Of a stretch of DNA of 64,000 nucleotides, positions 57,095 through 64,000 are shown piece by piece; positions within the stretch are counted from its first letter, which is position 1, and every line of letters starts with the position of its first letter. The position numbers and the translations under genes are program-made. The notes under the pieces are model-generated. The model saw only the letters and a list, made by a program, of their open reading frames with translations. It made no database searches and had not been told where the DNA came from. Location of the stretch: the NCBI GenBank assembly GCA_020746875.1, contig JAGTJL010000003.1, positions 2,170,001 through 2,234,000 on the forward strand, given 5' to 3'. Source of the stretch: Rhexocercosporidium sp. MPI-PUGE-AT-0058. Taxonomy: Eukaryota; Ascomycota; Leotiomycetes; Helotiales.

Positions 57095-57872
57095 AAGATG
57101 TAAGTCTTCGCGATTTGCTCAAGTCGGCGCCTTTCAAGAATCAAAATATTGAGAGTGGATTAAGCGAATGTCAAGCTGACTTGTTACTGGACCTGACCTG
57201 ATCGAACTTAAATCAGATCCGGAGATGTTGTGCGACGCTTAGCTAGAGAACGGATATTTAGAATACGTATCAATTCCATATGAGGAGTTAAGTAAACAAG
57301 TAAATTTGGCTTGAAACTAACTATACCTAGCTGGCCAAGATTTACAGTAAGTCACCGCCAGCCAATTTCACCGTCTTGCTTCGTCTAACACAATGATGCA
57401 TGCAATTGCGGCGCAAGCTCTGCATTCCCCTGGATATGCTGCAAAATTAAATTAAAAAAAGATTTAACCTTAAAGAAATTTCCCGAGCGGCGATTGTTGA
57501 CATTGCACTCAATGCATTGCTCAAAGGAGAAAAAAACGTAAGCTGGGGTTATGAAGCTTCTGATTCGCCAGTTCGTAGGGAATGCCAGTCAGCGCCAATC
57601 AGCGGGGCAAGTACACCTAAGATATAAAGGTACCTCTCCTCAGCCCTTTGAGACGGTGGCTCAGCAAAATCGCGTCTACTTCCAAGGCCATGTACGCTTC
57701 ACAGCTGCAGGGTTCGACTGTGCCGCAAAGGGATTGTCGTCGACGTCCTTAGCTTGTAGGTGACCGTCGTCATTTAAGCATGACCCCTCTCTTCACTCTG
57801 TATTTATTTCATAGTGCCTCGAATTTGATATCACAGCTTTGACCATTGCAGACGGCAAGAGAGAGCGCCAAC
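57095..57872. other. Promoter region of the Zn2Cys6 regulator
   Basis: 778 bp, no gene seen. AT-rich around 57420-57480; the small frame 57551-57763 is unsupported. Confidence 0.5.
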
Positions 57873-59737
57873 ATGGTTGACCATGTCCCTCAAGCCGCCG
57901 CTCAAGCCAAACGACGGAGACAATGTGGTCCGAAGACGAGGACTGGATGCCATACCTGCAAGTAAGCTCCCTCAACCTCCCAGCTAGCTATCTACGATTG
58001 CTAACACTTCCGCAGAGTCCGTAGAATCAAATGTGACGAAGCTAAACCTCACTGCAAACGCTGTACAACCACCGGCCGAAAATGCGACGGCTACCTCCCC
58101 GAATTCGCCCTCTCCGACTCCAACGCCTCCTCTCTCATTCAGCGACTCCCAGCTCTTCTCCCAGGTACCACCCAGGAGAAGCGCGGCTTCCAATACTTCC
58201 TCACTCAGACCGGGCCGGAGCTGAGTGGGTTCTACTCGTCGAGCTTCTGGGAGAAGTTTGTCTTGCAAGCCAGTGCTGCGGAACCTAGTCTACGACACGC
58301 CGTTATTGCAATTGGGTCTATACATGAGGAGTTTGCGAATCGGAGGCTGGCGTATGGGGCGACGCAGGTGAGCAGGGGACACTCATTTGCAGTCAACCAA
58401 TATGTGAAGGCTATTGGACATTTGAGGAAATCACTGGCGGAAGGGAAACAAGCAACTGTCACGGCTCTCATGTCATGTATTCTGTTCGTCTGTGAGTTCT
58501 CCTCATCGTGAAGACGACTTTTGGAAAATCAGGACTCATGGGTGTAGGCTTCGATTCCTTGAGGGGCCATTTCGTTTCGGCTATGGCGCATTTACAGAGC
58601 GGTCTGAAGATATTACGGGATTTGAAATCAAATTCTGCAGGGGAAGAGCATGCAATAGCCACAGACATCGCACCTCTGTTCTTACGGCTCAGTATTCAAG
58701 CCATCCTTTTTATCGATACCAGACCTACCCCAGAGCGGCGAGCAATGGTCACAGAATTAGCTCATGTGAGCTCCAGAAACAAACCAATACCTGATGTATT
58801 CGAGTCATTAGAGGAGGCTAGGAATTGTATGAACCAAGTAGCTAATTCACTCTTCCGAATGACCTACTTATGTGACGGTAAGTAGTCTTTCAACTTTGTC
58901 TGCCAATTGGCACTAACAAATTAAGGAACCCAATCAATGTGCGAGCAACCATTAGAAGCATTCGACCTATTCCAGAAATACGCAGAGGAGAATGAGCGTT
59001 GGAGCACAGCTTTTGAACGCTACATGCGAACCAAATCCGCAACTCTAAACAACCGCGAGCTTCGAGGAGCAGCGCTTCTCAAAATCCATCATATGACAGC
59101 GCACATCATGTCGAAAATGACACCAGATGTCACAGATACGCGACCACTGGCCCAGGCGATGAACGACCCGGTGATATTCAAACGATTTACGGACGAGTTT
59201 AGACTTATTGTCAACTTATGCAGATCGTTAGTCGCTACTGAGGAGCAGGATATCAAGAATGGCAAGACGGCCGCTACTTTCTCGTCCGATTTAGGAGTTG
59301 TCGGTCCGTTGTATTATGTCTGTATTAGATGTCAGGATATGGCGGTCAAGACTCTTGCGATTCAGCTACTAGAACGATGTCCGCGGCGAGAGGGCATGTG
59401 GGACAGCGAGTCCGGCGTGAGGATGGTTCGAGAGTTCTGGGAAATTGAGAAGACGCATTTACACAGAGACGGAGAGGGAGAGGGAATGCCTGATCTGCAG
59501 ATCCCAATGAGTGATGTGTTGGAAATGGAATTCGGTGATGGCATGAAGTGGGAGTGGAGGTTGAAGAACCCGATGGGTATGATGACGCCGATCTCCATGA
59601 GTATGGGGGAGAGTGCAGTCGGCTCGCCTGGCTCGCCTGGAGATGAATGGATGAGTCTATTGGAGGATGAAAGTTGGTATACTGGTGCCTACCTGATTGA
59701 TACACCCAGCTCGGGGGAGTTCTTGGAGCTGGGATAG
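57873..59737 (+). CDS. Zn(II)2Cys6 transcription factor
   Basis: Exons 57873-57961, 58016-58491, 58548-58877 and 58926-59737 sum to 1707 nt and 568 residues. The binuclear zinc cluster has Cys26, 29, 36, 43, 46 and 53 (CX2CX6CX6CX2CX6C) and is split after Cys29 by intron 1, a usual place. RRIKCDEAKPHC is the DNA-contact segment. A middle domain carries SLRHAVIAIGSIHEEF and, across intron 2, SCILFVCFDSLRGHFVSAMAHLQSG, typical of the fungal-specific regulator of this subfamily. The C-terminus has a Gly/Met/Ser-rich stretch and a short acidic end. It should bind CGG-type sites in the nucleus; target genes are unknown. The nearest genes are the CobW gene upstream and the surface glycoprotein downstream, with no clear pathway link. 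Confidence 0.9.
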
Positions 59738-60799
59738 AACACCGGATGGGAAGGAAAGGCAAAGAAAGGGAAAGGACTACGGAGGAACGAAGTTCACAAT
59801 ATACCCAAGACTAACAATTCGATTTAAAAGATGTTGCCTTCTCTCGGAGAATTGGAGAGTAAAAGACTACCAAACATAAGATAAAGACTCACACATATCT
59901 ACCCAATTTACTCGCAATTAGGCAGGCTTATGCAAGCCCAGATCTCTCTCCCATGCTTCTAGAAGCCGTCACCACTTTATCGCATAGCTTTCTGTCTATC
60001 CATCTGTATCGAGTCAGCCTTACGAACCCGTTCAAAGGCAAGATCGGGAAAGTTGTCCTGACCATCGGTGTCCCTTGCTCGGTCACACCACAACTCATGC
60101 AAGCCTTCGCCATGCACCACAAACGTTTATTGGATCTCCACAGCCTCGGAGTCAGTAAACATCTTGGCACCAACCAATGTATCTCTCTGATCGACATGCC
60201 AAGGAGGAAGTAGGCGTGATTCGCTCAGGGGGTTTTCAGCTCGCTAAGCGAATGTCTCACTGCCTCCCTGCAGACAGCAAAATCGCATTGTGGCTCCCTT
60301 AGCTTAAGCTATTTCCAGCTCTCGTCTTATTGCTTTATACCGTTACACAGAAGTGCAAGTGCAAAGATTCGCTATCTCTCGACTCTTTGAGCACAAGAAC
60401 GAGAAAACATCGATCTGTCTACGTCTTAGGTGAGAAAAATGTGAGGGCTCTGCTTCAATCGCTTACGATCTTGCAATCCTTCACGTTCCCATTCTCCAAT
60501 CACCTCCACTTTCCAGACGGGAGAGCCTCATGTCCCGCATTTTGTACTCTTTGGGACGCAAGATGGCGTTTTTTAAGAACGGTAGTCCACCCAGCTGAAC
60601 GACATGGGCGTCGGTGAGAGTCATGAGCCCGCTGGCGAGCCGCTCAGCCTAGTCGTTCGTTCATATATGTCCGGTATCCCAATGTGCGACGTCGGCTTTC
60701 CTTCCTTTTCCTCTCTCTCGCGATTCTCATCATCGTCGTCAATTGCTGTCAAGTCCCGCGTTGTCTATCGTGACTTGAGATTCCAGTGACGTTCCAATT
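59738..60799. other. Intergenic region upstream of the surface glycoprotein gene
   Basis: 1.06 kb, no gene supported; small frames on both strands have no recognisable content. Confidence 0.5.
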
Positions 60800-62401
60800 A
60801 TGGCCTCGTTACTGCGATACTCAGCTGTAGCGGCTCTAGCTTCCTCAGTAACTGGCTTCGCGATCAGCGCATTTCCTACACAAACAGTCAATGGTGGTTT
60901 CGGACAGGTTTTCCTCCAACCCACAGCAGCTCCTTCAGTAGAGTTAGTGAAGCAAAAGTTAAAAGGTAGAGCGTTAACCAATGTCTGTACCGAGTGGACG
61001 ATCCCAGGAGGCTACGGCCAGCCGCAATGTTTCGATTCGCAGACCTGTCTCTTCCAGACTGTGAGTGGGAAGTTATATGAGGGGTGTGGACAGACGAGCA
61101 TTGCGTACGATTGGGTCACGCAGTGTTGGAATTATCCCCAGTCTGGGACGCCGCCGAAGTCTGAGATATTCTGGTGAGAACCCACGCAACATTTCAAACC
61201 ATGGTCAAGACTTTTTCAGTTAAATCATACTAACTATACATCAAGTCCAGCATCAGAGCCATATTGCGGCTATTTCGGCTTCGATTTTGGCGAAGGATTT
61301 ACAGCATATAACTTTGGTTGCTCCTCCGTCTCATACGGTCTCATTGTCTCACGCATAGCAAGTGATGGTTTCAACTCTAGCAACACCGACACGACCATCA
61401 CGGATTTCCTCATTACCCCCGACCCAACAGCTACCGAAACATCCACGCCCTCCACACCCACTATCTACGTAGTCCCCGGCTCGGGCGCAACCAACACACC
61501 AAGCCCAAGACCAACACCCTCGCCGAACAAACACTCCAAAACACCCATTGGAGCTATAGTAGGTGGTGCCGTAGGTGGCGTAGTCGTCCTCGCACTCTTA
61601 GCATTCCTGCTATGGTTCTGTCTCCGGAAACGCAAGCAGAAGCGTGTTGAGTCTGCAGCTGCTCAAGCGCGGATTCAAAACGAACAAGCAAGTGCTCTGA
61701 CAGCATACGGGCTGAACAACAACAACAACAACAGCTCCAATGTCGCAGAAATTGCAGGGACGATGAAACCTGCTGCTGCATATGGCGGTCCAGCCCAACA
61801 GCAGCCTCAGTATCCAGCAATGGGTGTCTATCCCGAGAAACAAGCGGCGGGCGTGGGTATGCAGGAGGTATATCGGCCTGCTTTGGGGGGTCAGCAGCAG
61901 CAGCAGGGAGTTTCATATAGTGCCAATTCACATTCGGCTTCTCAGTCGCAATCACCATCGCAATCTCCCCCGCCTGTGTACACCACTCCTTCATCAACAC
62001 ACATACCGGTACCCAGCCCACCAAGCCAATACAGCGAGCTCGAACAGGCGCAGATGCAAAACGCAGGGGGACCACGAGCGAGTAATCTCAGCGGTCAAGG
62101 TGCTGTAAGTCCTATGGGGTCGGGGTTCTCGCCAGGTCAAACCCCCATGAGGATGCAGAGTCCTCCTCCTCCACCCACGGGGGTGAATGAGTTACAGAGC
62201 CATGGCGAGGTGAATGAGTTGGGGGGTCAGAATAGAGGGAGTTGGAATGTACCGCCTGGTGTGCAGGAGATGGGTGGGAGTCCTAGTATTGGGCCTTCCG
62301 GGGGTATTGCGAGGAGGCCTGTAGGCGGTGGGGAGAGGAGAAGTTATGTAGACATGAATGGGGTACCGTTGAGTGAGGAGTTTAGGCATGAGTTGCAGTA
62401 G
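60800..62401 (+). CDS. Single-pass membrane glycoprotein with cysteine-rich ectodomain and disordered cytosolic tail
   Basis: Exons 60800-61173 and 61246-62401 (intron GTGAGA..ATCAAG with branch ACTAAC) give 509 residues. A signal peptide (MASLLRYSAVAALASSVTGFA) precedes an ectodomain with at least eight cysteines (NVCTEWTIPGGYGQPQCF, CLFQTVSGKLYEGCG, TQCWNYP, FCPASEPYC, NFGCSSV). A Ser/Thr/Pro stalk follows, then one membrane span (about 226-249, IGAIVGGAVGGVVVLALLAF) and a basic stop-transfer (CLRKRKQKR). The cytosolic tail is Pro/Gln/Ser-rich with Asn6 and Gln runs and ends RSYVDMNGVPLSEEFRHELQ. This layout is common among fungal wall-stress sensors and surface proteins; the ectodomain is not a WSC domain I can recognise. 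Convergent with the next gene. Confidence 0.8.
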
Positions 62402-62652
62402 TGAAGGTAGGCGGGGGGAGCTTGTAGGGACTAGGTTAAACTGTTAGGTTGGACACAGAATGGGTAGTTGGCACAGGCCTTAAAGAGTGTATGTACTTAT
62501 TTGGAACCTTGATATACCAGAACTATTTACTCATCGCTAGCTGATGAAGCTGTTTTAAGCACGCTTTAATTCGGCAGTCATTGAATATAAGAGTCGTGAA
62601 AGCCGGTACATATGTATACGTTAATTCATTGGTGGCTGCTATCGTGTATTAA

Positions 62653-64000
62653 CTATGATCTTTTCATATCCTTAGTCTTCATCTCCCCTCCACCCTCCCC
62701 AGTCTTCCCCTTTCCATCATGTCCATAACCCTCAACATTCATGTCCCGCATCGCCTTCTCAACCATCTGTACCGCCTCTAGACACACATCACTACCCGTC
62801 CTCCAGGCCCGTAATTGCACACCCTGCCCATCAAGGATATCCTTCGCTCGCTTCCATCTCCGGCGCCATAGATCTAGTTTTTTGTTCACGGGTACGCCGT
62901 TATTTGGCCGCTCGTCGTCCGATGTATCAGTGCTGTTCCAGGACATCCGTTTCGTCATCGCGGCAGCTGCTGGACCGATACTGCCTGTTCCTCTTCTGGG
63001 CGGCGGCGGGGGTGCTTTGTCTTGGGATGAAATAGATGAGCTTTCGGATTGAGGACCGTGAGAGTAGCCAGGAAGATGGGATCTGACTTCTGGCAGAGAG
63101 TTATAAGCTGCAGCAACCTTGTTACGCGCACTTGTAAGATACGAATCTTCTTCTGGTGATCTTAGATCTGCTGAGCTGGTAGCCTGGGACAGAGGATGAG
63201 ATTGAGTACCCTCGCGGCTTCCACCCGGCCGGCGAGGCTTCGGCGGTGGAGGTGGTGAAGCTTTAGTGTTAGGTAAAGCAGGCTCAGATAATGAGCCAGT
63301 TGTAGATACACCCCGTAAGCCTGGAGGCTTCACAGGACGTGGAGGTGGTGCTCGAGGACTTGTGCCCTCGGGAGCAGATTTCCTCCTCGGTGAGTCAATA
63401 CCAGCGAAATCTGAAGCAGACCTCGGCATTATACGACTATGGGAAATGTGAATATCCTGCTCAGGCTCATCGTCGAAATCAATCAACTTCCCCATAGTAG
63501 GGCCATCGCTGGTCTGGGGAGTTATTTCAGTGGCAAATCTCGGAGGGAGAACGGGTCGTCTTTCAGGTGAGTCCAGTGAAATTGTGGACATCGTTTTGCG
63601 GCTGTCCCAAGATTCAGCTCTAGACGCAGCCTCTCTACCCCTCCGTCGGTCACCACTGAGCGGTCCCATAGACGAGTCGAAAAAACCTTGGTTTGCGGGA
63701 CTGGTAACGTCCCGGATGAAGATCGCCAGAATCTTTCCTGGGTGGGCAAGTGCCACATCAGTGTAGACCTCGAGATCGGCTTCACCACTATCTCCAATCA
63801 GGATGAATTTCCTTTCTGGGAAATCTTTCATTATCCTTTCGAGCGTTCCTTTTTTCCTCTCAGCCACAGGCTCGAATATTCCCTGCAACATTCCACTGTA
63901 CTGCTTCAAGTGATATGAACCAGGAGGCAAGCCTGCCTTTCTGAAGAAGCTGACCAGAACGGGGAAAAGCTGCCACGGAGAGTTCGACACATAATGGACA
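62653..64000 (-). CDS. APP1-type protein (DUF2183 phosphatidate phosphatase family), C-terminal part; truncated at window edge
   Basis: The frame enters from the right edge and ends at 62653; 448 residues are visible. The start (VHYVSNSPWQLFPVL, GLPPGSYHLKQYSGML and IMKDFPERKFILIGDSGEADLEVY) is the end of the DUF2183 domain, with the GDSGE-type element; the upstream DxDxT catalytic motif lies outside the window. The remainder is Ser/Pro-rich and disordered, with several polyproline segments (APPPRPVKPPG, SPPPPPKPRRPG, KAPPPPPRRG) that could bind SH3 domains. Yeast App1 dephosphorylates phosphatidate at actin patches and binds SH3-domain endocytic proteins, which fits. No intron is visible in the part seen. 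Confidence 0.85.
   Translation of the reverse strand, partial: VHYVSNSPWQLFPVLVSFFRKAGLPPGSYHLKQYSGMLQGIFEPVAERKKGTLERIMKDFPERKFILIGDSGEADLEVYTDVALAHPGKILAIFIRDVTSPANQGFFDSSMGPLSGDRRRGREAASRAESWDSRKTMSTISLDSPERRPVLPPRFATEITPQTSDGPTMGKLIDFDDEPEQDIHISHSRIMPRSASDFAGIDSPRRKSAPEGTSPRAPPPRPVKPPGLRGVSTTGSLSEPALPNTKASPPPPPKPRRPGGSREGTQSHPLSQATSSADLRSPEEDSYLTSARNKVAAAYNSLPEVRSHLPGYSHGPQSESSSISSQDKAPPPPPRRGTGSIGPAAAAMTKRMSWNSTDTSDDERPNNGVPVNKKLDLWRRRWKRAKDILDGQGVQLRAWRTGSDVCLEAVQMVEKAMRDMNVEGYGHDGKGKTGEGGGEMKTKDMKRS

Overview
The window is nuclear DNA from a filamentous ascomycete (Pezizomycotina). A leotiomycete-like fungus is my best guess, from overall protein flavour only. The evidence is split genes with short introns (mostly 45-100 nt, GT..AG, with CTAAC or CTGAC branch sites shortly before the acceptor), fungal-only families (2EXR, DUF4045-gelsolin, TRI12-type MFS, Zn2Cys6 regulator, SAT4/rhodopsin-like relic) and eukaryotic housekeeping genes. 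Exon junctions were read by hand from splice signals and frame continuity; in most genes the summed exon length is an exact multiple of three.

Layout, left to right. 0-9.3 kb is a dense housekeeping block: the 3' end of UTP10 (+), RDH54/RAD54B (+), SEC63 (+) and, convergent to it, an LCHN/DENND11-like DENN protein (-). 9.3-22.4 kb is gene-poor and accessory: a frameshifted 2EXR gene (+), an intact 2EXR gene (+), a gene split by a single in-frame TGA (-), and a four-exon small secreted protein resembling the AA1-like (Alt a 1) fold (-). 22.4-25 kb holds a conserved disordered/coiled-coil protein (+). 25.8-31.1 kb holds an FAD monooxygenase (-) and a TRI12-type MFS transporter (+), transcribed divergently. 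31.4-32.1 kb is a decayed SAT4/rhodopsin-like pseudogene. 33-36.3 kb holds an M24B Xaa-Pro aminopeptidase (+) and a third 2EXR gene (-).

37.3-64 kb is dense again: a 1571-residue DUF4045-gelsolin protein (-), ARL2 GTPase (-), a 1174-residue GNAT-domain protein with an array of PPHLR-like motifs (+), a secreted GH16 glucanase (+), DRS1 helicase (+), a CobW/COG0523 GTPase (+), a Zn2Cys6 transcription factor (+), a single-pass surface glycoprotein (+) and the 3' part of an APP1-type (DUF2183) protein (-) running off the right edge.

Functionally the housekeeping genes cover ribosome biogenesis (UTP10, DRS1), recombination (RDH54), ER translocation (SEC63), tubulin/small-GTPase biology (ARL2), actin (gelsolin) and metal handling (CobW). 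The accessory middle carries the genes most likely to vary between isolates: secreted protein, oxygenase/transporter pair, 2EXR genes and pseudogenes. I saw no transposon open reading frame, rRNA, tRNA or CRISPR array that I could support.
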